A DNA stretch of 64,000 nt from CAADGU01 sp964581605 (lineage in GTDB: Bacteria > Chloroflexota > Anaerolineae > Promineifilales > Promineifilaceae). The position numbers and the translations under genes were made by a program. Shown piece by piece: positions 18,715 to 27,876 of this stretch. How positions within the stretch are numbered: position 1 is the first letter of the stretch; every line of letters starts with the position of its first letter. Below the pieces are notes generated by a model, which saw only the letters and a program-made list of their open reading frames with translations, had not been told where the DNA came from and ran no database searches. The DNA lies in NCBI GenBank assembly GCA_964581605.1, contig CAZOPF010000016.1:6019-70018 (forward strand). Reading direction: 5' to 3'.

Positions 18715-19002
18715 ATGGCAACATTGCATTTCGATATTGACGCCGGTTATCAAACGGCCGACCAGATCAAAGCCTTCCGCGAAGGTGTGCATGAACAATT
18801 ACGCACCATTTCCGCCCGCATCAATAATCAGTTCATTGGCATGGAATGGCAAGGGCAGGCGGCCGAGGCATTCCGCACTGAATTTAACGATTGGGCCAAC
18901 TACCAACTGCTGCCCCAACTCAATGCACTGGAAAGTCTGGAGGTTGCCTTGCGCACCCACATTGATAACTGGAGCCAGACATCCTCAACGTTTACGCCAT
19001 AG
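18715..19002 (+). CDS. WXG100 family protein (EsxA-like)
   Basis: The protein has 95 residues, close to the family norm of about 100. ATG 18715 has a strong GAGGAG site. Two helices flank a central WQG turn (GMEWQGQAAEAF), the defining W-x-G motif, and the C-terminal helix ends LRTHIDNWSQTSSTFTP. WXG100 proteins are small dimeric substrates of type VII secretion that are recognised and exported by the EssC/EccC ATPase, which is the next gene. No classical Y-x3-D/E tail is seen. Its divergent position from the YukD-FHA gene gives a shared promoter region at 18589-18714. Confidence 0.85.
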   Translation: MATLHFDIDAGYQTADQIKAFREGVHEQLRTISARINNQFIGMEWQGQAAEAFRTEFNDWANYQLLPQLNALESLEVALRTHIDNWSQTSSTFTP

Positions 19003-19010
19003 AGGTAATG

Positions 19011-19090
19011 AAGTAATCAAGTGATCAAGTGATCAAGTGATCAAGTGATCAAGTGATCAAGTAATCAAGTAATCAAGTAATCAAGTGATC
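19011..19090. repeat. Tandem octamer array, ten copies
   Basis: Ten copies of AAGTGATC or AAGTAATC run head to tail between the WXG100 and EssC-like genes, followed by degenerate copies. There are no spacers, so it is not a CRISPR array. Confidence 0.9.
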
Positions 19091-19145
19091 ACGTAATGAA
19101 GTAATTGCTTACCCAATTACCCCGTTACCCAATTGCCATACTTGT

Positions 19146-22100
19146 ATGATGCAAACACCTGCCCCCACCCACAAAGACCATTACATCGTCCGCCCGGAAT
19201 CACGGCGGCGTGAACCACTGCCCGCCGATCCTATCGAAATTCGCGCCCCACGGCGGATGTCACCACCGCCCCCTCGCCCGGCACTCTCAGGACTTCTCCT
19301 AAAGGTGGGGGGCCCCATGTTGACGGTGGCAATTTTATTTGGGGTGTTTATGTTTGTCGGTAGCGAAGGTGGGTTTAGCCCCAGTATGTTCGTGATAACG
19401 TTGCCTGCGGTGCTGACCGGTTTTTTTGCCTATCTGGTAAATTGGCAGATGACCCGGAAGGCACAGGCCAAACATGTGGCGGATGAGGTGCAGCGAGAAA
19501 AAGATTTTCGGGCATACCTGGCCGATAAGGAGGAACAGCTTAAACGAGTGGGGCAGCAGCAGGGGCGTATTTTGTGGGAGCAAAACCCATCGGTGAATGA
19601 GATGGTGAAACGGGTGGAAAAGCAGCATCATTTGTTGTGGGAACGGCTGCCGTATGATGATGATTTTTTGGCGGTGCGTTTGGGCACGGCCGCCACCCCT
19701 CTTTCCGCGCCCATCAAAGTGCCACCTTTGGAAGAAGATGATCCACTTCATCGCCAGATTCGCCAATTGGTGCAACAGGTTAGCCAGATACCAGACGCCC
19801 CCTTTACCACCAATATCAACACATTAGGCACAATTGGTCTGCGCGGCCGTCAGCGAGATACCACCTGTCAAGTTGCCTATACCATGCTTGCCCACCTGGT
19901 AACACACCACAGCCCAGACACCGTGCAGATTTATCTCATCAGCCACCAGCCAGATGCGCCGCGCCGGTGGGAGTGGCTGCGCTGGCTGCCCCACACCGGC
20001 GTTTTGCACAACCCCCATGCTGATTCACCACGCATCTCTTACATGCCTGAAACAGATGACGATGTGTTGATCCCGCTGGGCAAAACATTGGAGCGCCGCC
20101 TGAATGTCCCTTACCGTGCCGGTTTTCAATATGGCGAACCAGAACCGCATCTACTCATTATATTTGACCATGTGGCCGACTGGCGGCGGCATCAGGCAGT
20201 TGGCATCCTGCTTGGGCATAAACCGGGCCGTGAGGAGAACCAGCTACACGCCAGTGCTCTCTTCATCGGCGTGACCCCGCCACAAGTCAATGCCCAAATA
20301 GAGATGGGCGATGTATCGCTGGAGTATCGAGAGCGGTGGATGGCCGATGCCAATCAGGTGGTGGTGCCTTGTAAGGCTGAACTGACCTCTGCCGAACAAA
20401 TGGCTCATCTGGCGCGGCGATTAGCGCCCCTACGTTTGGAAGGTGGCTACAAGAGCACACCCGGCAGTTTGCCCGGCAGCGTGCGCCTGGTGGAACTGCT
20501 GGGCGCGACCACGCCTCTGGAAGTAAACCTTGATCTGCTCTACAGCGAGCGGTATGACCCGCAGAAGATCATGTCATTTCCTATAGGCATCAATAGTGAC
20601 GCCCGGCCGCAAATGGTGGTCTTGCGTGAAGGGCCACAAGGGGGCAACGGCCATCACGCTTTATTGGCCGGGGCCACCGGCAAAGGCAAGAGTGTTACGC
20701 TGCTCTCTATTGTTCTCAGTCTGGCAGCGACCAATTCGCCATCCCACCTCAATTTTGTGCTGGCCGATTTTAAGGGAGGGGCGTCGGAACTGGCGCGGCT
20801 GCGGCAGCTACCGCATGTGGTTGGTTTTGTCACCGACCTGGATGAGGCGTATGTGGAACGGTTTCGGCAGTCGTTGGAAGGGGAGATTGAACGGCGCAAA
20901 CGGATTTTTGAAAGTACGCCACAGCTTTTGGGGCGGCAAATTCAGAACATTTATGAATATAACAAGGCCAGCCCGGAAAATTTGCTGCCGCATCTGGTGG
21001 TGGTGATTGATGAATTTGCCCGCGCCTCTCAGGTGAACCCGGAGTTTAAGAAAACGGTGGAGACGAACATTGCCCGGCAAGGGCGGGCGTTGGGTATCCA
21101 CCTGATTCTCAGTTCGCAAACGGCCGTAGATTTTATGTCCGTGCGCCCCAACATTGATGTGCGTATGAGTATGCAGTTGCAAACGGCCGAAGAGAGCCGC
21201 GCTATCTTCAACCGGGATGATGCCGCTAAAAAACTCACCCGTGCCGGGCAGGCCTATATCCAGGTGGGTGATAACCAGATTTTTGAAATGTTTCAGGTGG
21301 CACGAGCCGATACCCCATTCCGTGAAGAAGGGGCCAACCTGGATTTGCTGGATGATTTTACTATTCGCCTGTTCCGGCCAGACGGCCGTATGGAATCCCT
21401 CTATCACCATCAGGCGGCCGCCCCCGCTAATGGGCAGGCCAGCAGCAGTTACCATAATTCCCAGATGTCGGAAGCGGAAGTGCTGGTAGAACATATTCGC
21501 CTCCATTGCGAGAGCAAGCTGTTCAAACCGGCGCGTCCTATTTGCCTGGACCCACTGCCAGAGCCGGATAAAATGCCGCTGGGTCATTTGCTGCGGGAAG
21601 AACCGGTGTTTTGCCTGTGGCAGCCGGAAGTGGGGTGGGAAAGAGCCAGGCAGTTACCTGCGCGCCGCCTGATAGTGCCGCTGGGCATGCTGGATTTACC
21701 GGCACAACAAGAACAACGGCCGTACCTGCTTGACCTGACCCAACGCGACGGCCATTTTGTCATTGTTGGCCCACCTGGTTCTGGCAAAAGTATGTGCCTG
21801 CGCACGGCCGTGCTATCGCTGGCCGCCACCCATTCCCCGGCCGATCTGCTTTTCTTCTTTGTTGGCCGGGGGCCAACGCTCGCCATTTTTGAAGAGCTGC
21901 CGCACTGCCAGGCATTGGTACAGGCCAACGAAACCGAACGCCTGTCTCGCTTGTTTGGCTTTTTGTCGCAAGAAGAGTCCCAACGGTCGCAGCGTCTACG
22001 CGAGAACCGGGCCGATAACATGACGATTCTGCGTGCACAGCTTGGTGATGTTCCAATGCCTTCTTTAGTGTTAGTGTTTGACGATTTTGCCGGTTTTATG

Positions 22101-23426
22101 GCCGAGCATTACCAACATGCGGAGGTAATTGACCGCCTCATTGCCAAAGGGCAGCAGACTGACATTCATCTCCTCTTTGCCGTCTCCACTTTTCGGGGGG
22201 CACATGCCCGAAATCTGCAAGGAGTGTTGACCCGGCTGGTATTGGGCGTGAAACACGGCGGCGACACGATGGAGATTTTGGGCAAACGCAGCAAACCTTT
22301 GCCAGATATACCCGGACGCGGCTATGTTTCTCAAGAAGGGGAACTGCTGGAATGTCAGCTTGCGGCACCAGCACGCCTGCCCATCGTTACCACGAAGAGC
22401 ACGCTTTCAGCGGCCATGCTCCTTGCTAATGCAACTGACGAAATTCAAGAGTGGGTGGCTCAGATGAAACAATCCTGGTCTTGGGCCGATGGCGACCGCC
22501 CCTTGCCGGCCATTACCGAACTGCCGACTTATCTGGAGTTGCCTGCTTTGTGGAAACGATACCCCACAGCGCCGGGGGCACTAGGCGAAGTGTATACGGC
22601 CGCCATGGGGTTGGATTATGACGCGCTGGAGCCGGTGCGCTTCTATTTTGGCCCGATGCAGCTGTATAATTTGGTGCTGGGCCCCTCGCAGAGCGGCAAG
22701 ACGGACTTTTTGCTCAATTTATGCCTGAGCACGGCCGCCAGCCTGACCACTACACAGATAGAAATTGTCGTTATTTCGCTCAAACAATCCTCTACCTTGC
22801 GACTGCTTAATGGGTTACCGCATGTTCAATTTGCTGGCACTCATTCCAGCGCCAAAAAGCTGTTGGGCGAACTGCAAGCCATACTTAAAAACCGTGTTGC
22901 AGACCAGAAGGCATTTGATGACATTACCTACAGCGGCCGTTCCGAAATTACCCGCACCTTTCCCAAGCGTACACTTATTCTGATTGATGATGTGCAGCAG
23001 TTTAGCCACTATGACGATCTAAACCCCTTGTTAGACCGCTGCCTGGAATACGGCCGTGACCTGGAAATTCGCCTCTTTGTGGCCGATACCAGCCTGAACA
23101 TCAACCAGGCACGTCAGAATTTCCAGCTCAAATATATTCAAAACGCCTGCAAATTTGGCAGCGGCGTCACCTTTTCCTTAGACGCTAATGATCTGACACT
23201 GCTCAACCTGACCGGGAAATTGACTAACCCCACACTGGCTTACCATCGTTCTCTGATGGGGCGGGGGCGGGCCGTGTTGGCCGCCGACGGCCGCGCCCAC
23301 ATTGTGCAGTTTGGCCGCGTAGGGCCAAAACAGCAATCACCGGCTCAATATGAAAACAACCTCCGTGAACTGGTGCGCACCATTGCTGAACCGTATGGCG
23401 CACCCGGCACGGCCGTAGAGGTATAG
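19146..23426 (+). CDS. Type VII secretion FtsK/SpoIIIE-type ATPase (EssC/EccC-like)
   Basis: The protein has 1426 residues (start ATG 19146 or 19149). A Pro/Arg-rich N-terminus is followed by two membrane helices (residues about 50-105), then three FtsK-type ATPase domains. Walker A motifs are GATGKGKS at about 509, GPPGSGKS at about 875 and GPSQSGKT at about 1178; Walker B-like strands include LNFVLADFKGGA, LVLVFDDF and TLILIDDV. This is the layout of EccC/EssC, the motor that exports WXG100 proteins. Firmicute EssC carries two FHA domains at its N-terminus; here there are none, and FHA domains occur instead on separate proteins of the cluster. WXG100 gene upstream and the CHAP protein (2 bases downstream) fit an operon. 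Confidence 0.9.
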   Translation: MMQTPAPTHKDHYIVRPESRRREPLPADPIEIRAPRRMSPPPPRPALSGLLLKVGGPMLTVAILFGVFMFVGSEGGFSPSMFVITLPAVLTGFFAYLVNWQMTRKAQAKHVADEVQREKDFRAYLADKEEQLKRVGQQQGRILWEQNPSVNEMVKRVEKQHHLLWERLPYDDDFLAVRLGTAATPLSAPIKVPPLEEDDPLHRQIRQLVQQVSQIPDAPFTTNINTLGTIGLRGRQRDTTCQVAYTMLAHLVTHHSPDTVQIYLISHQPDAPRRWEWLRWLPHTGVLHNPHADSPRISYMPETDDDVLIPLGKTLERRLNVPYRAGFQYGEPEPHLLIIFDHVADWRRHQAVGILLGHKPGREENQLHASALFIGVTPPQVNAQIEMGDVSLEYRERWMADANQVVVPCKAELTSAEQMAHLARRLAPLRLEGGYKSTPGSLPGSVRLVELLGATTPLEVNLDLLYSERYDPQKIMSFPIGINSDARPQMVVLREGPQGGNGHHALLAGATGKGKSVTLLSIVLSLAATNSPSHLNFVLADFKGGASELARLRQLPHVVGFVTDLDEAYVERFRQSLEGEIERRKRIFESTPQLLGRQIQNIYEYNKASPENLLPHLVVVIDEFARASQVNPEFKKTVETNIARQGRALGIHLILSSQTAVDFMSVRPNIDVRMSMQLQTAEESRAIFNRDDAAKKLTRAGQAYIQVGDNQIFEMFQVARADTPFREEGANLDLLDDFTIRLFRPDGRMESLYHHQAAAPANGQASSSYHNSQMSEAEVLVEHIRLHCESKLFKPARPICLDPLPEPDKMPLGHLLREEPVFCLWQPEVGWERARQLPARRLIVPLGMLDLPAQQEQRPYLLDLTQRDGHFVIVGPPGSGKSMCLRTAVLSLAATHSPADLLFFFVGRGPTLAIFEELPHCQALVQANETERLSRLFGFLSQEESQRSQRLRENRADNMTILRAQLGDVPMPSLVLVFDDFAGFMAEHYQHAEVIDRLIAKGQQTDIHLLFAVSTFRGAHARNLQGVLTRLVLGVKHGGDTMEILGKRSKPLPDIPGRGYVSQEGELLECQLAAPARLPIVTTKSTLSAAMLLANATDEIQEWVAQMKQSWSWADGDRPLPAITELPTYLELPALWKRYPTAPGALGEVYTAAMGLDYDALEPVRFYFGPMQLYNLVLGPSQSGKTDFLLNLCLSTAASLTTTQIEIVVISLKQSSTLRLLNGLPHVQFAGTHSSAKKLLGELQAILKNRVADQKAFDDITYSGRSEITRTFPKRTLILIDDVQQFSHYDDLNPLLDRCLEYGRDLEIRLFVADTSLNINQARQNFQLKYIQNACKFGSGVTFSLDANDLTLLNLTGKLTNPTLAYHRSLMGRGRAVLAADGRAHIVQFGRVGPKQQSPAQYENNLRELVRTIAEPYGAPGTAVEV

Positions 23427-23428
23427 GC

Positions 23429-24457
23429 ATGTCCATCATTCATATGGAATTTGAGGAAGTGCATAACCTTTCGTGGGAAATCAGCCAGCTTGTGGGGCTG
23501 ATCCATGCCGGGCTGCCTCTCATTACCAATGCGACCAACACCTTGCAGACCAGAGCCATTGATGATGTGCAGCTTCTTAGCCTGATTGAAGAACTGCGTA
23601 CGATTGTGGATGCCTTTACTGAGGTAAGCAATCTGGGCGACGGCTTAAGTCTGCGCTTGAGCAAAGAGGCCGCCCGATGGGAAACGGCCGATCAAGAGGG
23701 CGCTTCGGCCTTAAAGGGGGTGTGTGCCGTATCTGGCCCGATTGACCAGAGCAAGCTGGTGGCTTTTGCCCCTAAAACGCCGCCAACCGCTCCGCCATCG
23801 CCAGCCTCACAACCCGCTGCCCAGCCAGCCCCAACCACACCGGCGCCGGAAACGGGCACGGCCGCCACCACACCAGCGGCCGTCGCCGCACCAGATTTGC
23901 CACCCACCCCCGTTGTTTTGCACGAAAGTCTTTGGTCCCAACGAGCCAATGAGTTGACAGGCATCAACCAGGAAATCCGCACACTGGAAGCTCAATCACG
24001 CAGCAGCCTCTCTGTGGCCGATGCGCGCCGCCTGGAGGAGCTATATGACCGGCGCAGCGAGCTAGACAACCTGATGCGTGACGGTGTAACCGTTGGCAAG
24101 CCCGGGTCAAACAACTTTCCCGAAGGCCAATGTACCTGGTATGTGGCCTCCCGGCGGGATATTGGCCCCCTCCATGGCGATGCCCGTTATTGGGACGGTG
24201 TAGCGACGGAAACAGGCTATGATGTGGGCGATGTGCCCGTTAAAGGCTCCATTATGGTGTGGCAGCCAGGCGTGCATAATGCAGACCAGACATACGGCCA
24301 TGTCTCCTTTGTGGAACGAGTAATCCCCAACCGTGATGGTACCTTTACGGTTGAATTTACCGATAACCTGAATATGGATTCCACTAACCCAACCCGTATC
24401 ACCATTACCCCTGGCGAAGAAGGGGTAAGTTTTATCTATGATCGGGTTGGCACATAA
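23429..24457 (+). CDS. CHAP amidase, likely type VII substrate
   Basis: The protein has 342 residues. The N-terminal 90 residues form helices like those of WXG100/LXG-type substrates, ending in a WETADQEGASAL stretch similar to the helix that follows in secreted EspC/LXG proteins. There is a Pro/Ala/Thr linker (about 110-170), a short coiled coil, and a C-terminal CHAP domain (about 215-340) with catalytic Cys at about 235 (GQCTWYVA) and His at about 291 (YGHVSFVE). CHAP enzymes cut peptidoglycan amide bonds. No signal peptide is present, which agrees with export through the neighbouring ATPase rather than Sec. It may open the cell wall for the secretion machine or act as an antibacterial effector. 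Confidence 0.8.
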   Translation: MSIIHMEFEEVHNLSWEISQLVGLIHAGLPLITNATNTLQTRAIDDVQLLSLIEELRTIVDAFTEVSNLGDGLSLRLSKEAARWETADQEGASALKGVCAVSGPIDQSKLVAFAPKTPPTAPPSPASQPAAQPAPTTPAPETGTAATTPAAVAAPDLPPTPVVLHESLWSQRANELTGINQEIRTLEAQSRSSLSVADARRLEELYDRRSELDNLMRDGVTVGKPGSNNFPEGQCTWYVASRRDIGPLHGDARYWDGVATETGYDVGDVPVKGSIMVWQPGVHNADQTYGHVSFVERVIPNRDGTFTVEFTDNLNMDSTNPTRITITPGEEGVSFIYDRVGT

Positions 24458-24519
24458 AAGACCCTAAAAGACCCAAAGAGTTTCACAAAACCCTTTGGGT
24501 TTGCAGTGAGGATCTGAAA

Positions 24520-27500
24520 ATGCAACACGAACTGGAAGGTCAAAAAATAAACCAATTCCGCATCATACGCCTGCTGGGTAAGGGGGGAATGGGTAGTGTA
24601 TACCAGGCGTTGGATGAAGACCTGAACCGGCCGGTGGCGATTAAAATCATCCACCCGTCTCTAATGAATGAGCCGCAGTTTCAATCCCGTTTTATGCAAG
24701 AAGCGCAAACGGCCGCCAACCTGGACCACCCCTCCATCATTCGCATTTTTAACTTTAATAAAGAAGGTGACCGCCTCTTTATGGTAATGGAACTGGTGAG
24801 CAGGGGCAGCCTCATTGGCTATTTGCAGGAATGGCAAAAGAAACGGCAGCACATGCCTCTGGATGAGGTGTTGCACCTGGTGGCACAAACGGCCGATGCT
24901 TTGGGTTATGCCCACCAGCGCAATATCGTGCATCGAGATGTGAAGCCAGATAACGTGCTGCTCAAAGAATTAGAACAGCCGGAACATGCCGGTGAGCCGC
25001 GCCTGCGAGCGGTGGTCACAGATTTCGGTCTGGTTAAATTGAAGGAGGGTGGGCTTCTACAAACAGAAGCTTCGCTGTTGTTAGGGACGCTGCCATACAT
25101 TTCACCGGAACAGTTAGAAGGCAAAAAGATAGACGGCCGTACCGACCTTTACTCTCTGGGTATTGTGTTATATGAGCTTGTCACCGGTCAGTTGCCCTAT
25201 GACATTCGCACAGTGGATGAAGCGTTTAAGCAACATCGTGTTGGGCAGGCAACCCCACCCGGCCGTATCCGGCCCGAAGTGCCGGCCAGCGTGGAGGAGA
25301 TTATTGCAACAGCAATGGCCAAGGAGCCGTCCCGGCGTTTTCAGAGTGGGGCCGAGATGGCGGCCGCGCTGCGCACTGCTTTGCATAGTTGGCGAAACCA
25401 GGATATTACCCAGATGGCAGCCATGCCGGAAGCGATACCTGTGGTGGCAAACCGGCCCTCACCACCCGCTCCGGTTGCCTCCCCCCCACCGCCTGATCAG
25501 CTCTCAATTCACCGGGAGGGGGAAAGCGGCCGTACCCATCCTTTGCTCAAACCCAGCCTCACCATCGGCCGTACCAATGCCAACGATATTGTGCTGCCAG
25601 AAAGCTCCGTTTCATCCCGCCATGCCCGCCTGGAAAAAAGCGGCAATGGCTGGCAAGTGGTAGATTTGCAAAGCACGAACGGCTCATTCCTGGCCGGTGT
25701 AGAGTTGAATCCAAACAATCCCACTCCCTGGCCGGCCGGGGAAAAACTGGTGATAGGCCCCTATACATTGATGTGGCAGGCCACCGGCGCACCGGCCGCC
25801 GGCGCACCCATCTTCCAACCACCGCTTTATCAGCCACCGCCAGCGTCGGATCGCCCGGTTGTCATTCAGCCAGCCCCTCCACCGCCCATGCCGCGTGAAC
25901 CAGCATTTGCTTCCATAGCCGAATTGACTCACCTCAGCAGTATCCGCCTGGAACCTATGACTATTAGACTGAAGCCTGGGGCACAAACAGTGGTGCAAGC
26001 ACACATGTATAACGAATCGGCGCGCGTAGACCATTTTACGGTGGAACTGGAAGGGCTGCCGCGTGACTGGGTGCGGATGGCCGACCCCAGCGTTCAGTTA
26101 ATGCCTGATAAAGAGACGACCTTTCGTTTTACCATTCTGGCCCCAATGGAGGGAACACGTGCTCAAACCTACCCTTACCGCCTCATCTTGCGCTCCTCTT
26201 CCGATCAGCGGATTGAAGGCCACGCTTTTGGTAATTTGCTCGTGGAACCAGCGCCCCGTTTTACAGCCAGCCTGAACCCCGTGCGGGTGAAAAACAGCGG
26301 CAGCACCCAGGTGGTCATCCAAAATTCAGGCAATACGGAACAAAGGTTCACGGTGTTGGCGCAGGATGAGAATGAAGCGGTGTTGTTTGACCAGATGGCC
26401 TGCCGGGTGACGGTGCCTCCCGGACGAGAGGAGCGGGTTAACTTTAAGGTAGGGTCAGCCGCACGGCCGTATTTTGGTTCTGGCAAAAAATCCCACCCCT
26501 TCCAATTTCAGATCCTCCCGGTTGGTGGCGAACCCAAAACCCAGGCCGGACAGCTGGAAGTCTCCCCCCGTTTTCCCAAATGGATGATCATGTTTGTTAT
26601 AGCCATCTTTGGTATCTCGCTCCCTTTAGGTTTACTCTCTGCCAACAATTTGAAGAAGGTGGCTGCCCAAAACTTACGCAACGAAGTCATGCAGATTGAT
26701 AATACTGCGATGACTGCGGAGGCAGCTCGTGTTGCCACAAACCAGGCAGTGGGCACTGCCACCGCTACGGCACAGATCTTTCAGACAATGGTTGCAGCCG
26801 AAGCGGCAACAGCAACAATCGAAGCATCAGACCTTGATGGGGATGGGCTATCACTTGCCGAAGAACGCGAATTTGGCAGCGATCCTGCAAATTCTGATTC
26901 TGATAATGATGGACTGTCAGACATTGAGGAAGAAGAATGGGGGTCAGACCCCAATGTAAACGATACCGATAAAGATTCTCTATTTGATGGCGATGAAGTG
27001 AAATGTAACCCAAATTCTGACCGGCCGGTAGCGGGAGAATGTACTTCCCCGGTCAATGCAGATTCAGATGGCGATACAATTCCAGATCCTATTGATGAAG
27101 ATTCGATCCTTCCCCCAACTCTTACCCCCACGCCAGAAGTGAATTTGTTGAATGACAACGATTCATTTGAAAGTAGCACTTACGGCTTCGTTATTCGCTC
27201 TACAGGGGACGGTTCGCACGCCAATGAAATTATGGTTCCCGTGGGTTGGCAATTCCTGGTAAATGACAATGCGCCGGTTGATAACAACCCGTCGCTTCTC
27301 TATTTATTCCCAGAGATGAAACCCCAGGAAAGGGCAAATTTGAACGAATGTAGTGATGATGATCCCACTAATGACGCTATTTGTGAGATTTTCCACCGCG
27401 ACCAGGTGGTCAAGGTGTTTAAGGGGGGTGCGCCGATTCGTTTTGCCTTGTTTAAGACCATGCCCCTGCCCCCCGGCCAATACCGCTTTACGATAGACTT

Positions 27501-27852
27501 TTTTGCCGATACGGTTTGGGGGTATGGAGACGGCGGCGAAAAAGAGTGGGCACCGGAGGGGTTTGCTGAACTGCATTTGTGTGTGGAAAACGCCGTTTAC
27601 CAACACCTGGATTGGCAGCCGGTGCCAATTGGGCAGGTCAGTTCCCGTTTTGTGGAATTTTTGGTGCCTGAGGGCCAGGTTACGCTGTTTGCCATGTTTC
27701 GTAATAACTTTGTGACTAAGAATAATGGCTGGTTTTTAGACCATTTTAATCTACAAAGAATAGGGGATGTGCCGGCCGAATTTACCTATGTGCCGAATGA
27801 CCTGAGCCACAACTGTACTGCTTCGATGCCCGGTGCTCATGAAAGCAGGTGA
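24520..27852 (+). CDS. Ser/Thr kinase - FHA - membrane protein with TSP3 repeats
   Basis: The protein has 1110 residues. GAGGA precedes ATG 24520. It has an active-looking kinase (residues about 12-275: GKGGMGSVY, VAIKI, HRDVKPDN, DFGLV, GTLPYISPEQ), Pro-rich linker, FHA domain (about 345-420: LTIGRTNANDIVL, VSSRHARLE, STNGSFLAG), two Ig-like/NEW3-like beta domains (about 470-680), one membrane helix (about 688-710, IMFVIAIFGISLPLGLL) and an outer part with thrombospondin type 3-like calcium repeats (DLDGDGLSL, DSDNDGLSD, DTDKDSLFD, DSDGDTIPD, about 775-880) and a C-terminal beta-rich domain. Kinase and its own phosphothreonine reader in one chain suggest self-docking or clustering. The Ig-like domains lie on the N-terminal, probably cytoplasmic side of the helix, which is unusual. 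Confidence 0.85.
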   Translation: MQHELEGQKINQFRIIRLLGKGGMGSVYQALDEDLNRPVAIKIIHPSLMNEPQFQSRFMQEAQTAANLDHPSIIRIFNFNKEGDRLFMVMELVSRGSLIGYLQEWQKKRQHMPLDEVLHLVAQTADALGYAHQRNIVHRDVKPDNVLLKELEQPEHAGEPRLRAVVTDFGLVKLKEGGLLQTEASLLLGTLPYISPEQLEGKKIDGRTDLYSLGIVLYELVTGQLPYDIRTVDEAFKQHRVGQATPPGRIRPEVPASVEEIIATAMAKEPSRRFQSGAEMAAALRTALHSWRNQDITQMAAMPEAIPVVANRPSPPAPVASPPPPDQLSIHREGESGRTHPLLKPSLTIGRTNANDIVLPESSVSSRHARLEKSGNGWQVVDLQSTNGSFLAGVELNPNNPTPWPAGEKLVIGPYTLMWQATGAPAAGAPIFQPPLYQPPPASDRPVVIQPAPPPPMPREPAFASIAELTHLSSIRLEPMTIRLKPGAQTVVQAHMYNESARVDHFTVELEGLPRDWVRMADPSVQLMPDKETTFRFTILAPMEGTRAQTYPYRLILRSSSDQRIEGHAFGNLLVEPAPRFTASLNPVRVKNSGSTQVVIQNSGNTEQRFTVLAQDENEAVLFDQMACRVTVPPGREERVNFKVGSAARPYFGSGKKSHPFQFQILPVGGEPKTQAGQLEVSPRFPKWMIMFVIAIFGISLPLGLLSANNLKKVAAQNLRNEVMQIDNTAMTAEAARVATNQAVGTATATAQIFQTMVAAEAATATIEASDLDGDGLSLAEEREFGSDPANSDSDNDGLSDIEEEEWGSDPNVNDTDKDSLFDGDEVKCNPNSDRPVAGECTSPVNADSDGDTIPDPIDEDSILPPTLTPTPEVNLLNDNDSFESSTYGFVIRSTGDGSHANEIMVPVGWQFLVNDNAPVDNNPSLLYLFPEMKPQERANLNECSDDDPTNDAICEIFHRDQVVKVFKGGAPIRFALFKTMPLPPGQYRFTIDFFADTVWGYGDGGEKEWAPEGFAELHLCVENAVYQHLDWQPVPIGQVSSRFVEFLVPEGQVTLFAMFRNNFVTKNNGWFLDHFNLQRIGDVPAEFTYVPNDLSHNCTASMPGAHESR

Positions 27853-27876
27853 GGGAATTTAGGAGGAAGCTGATTG

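Noticed and set aside
19011..19090. Possible CRISPR array
   Set aside because: The 8-bp units are directly adjacent without spacers and no cas gene is present.
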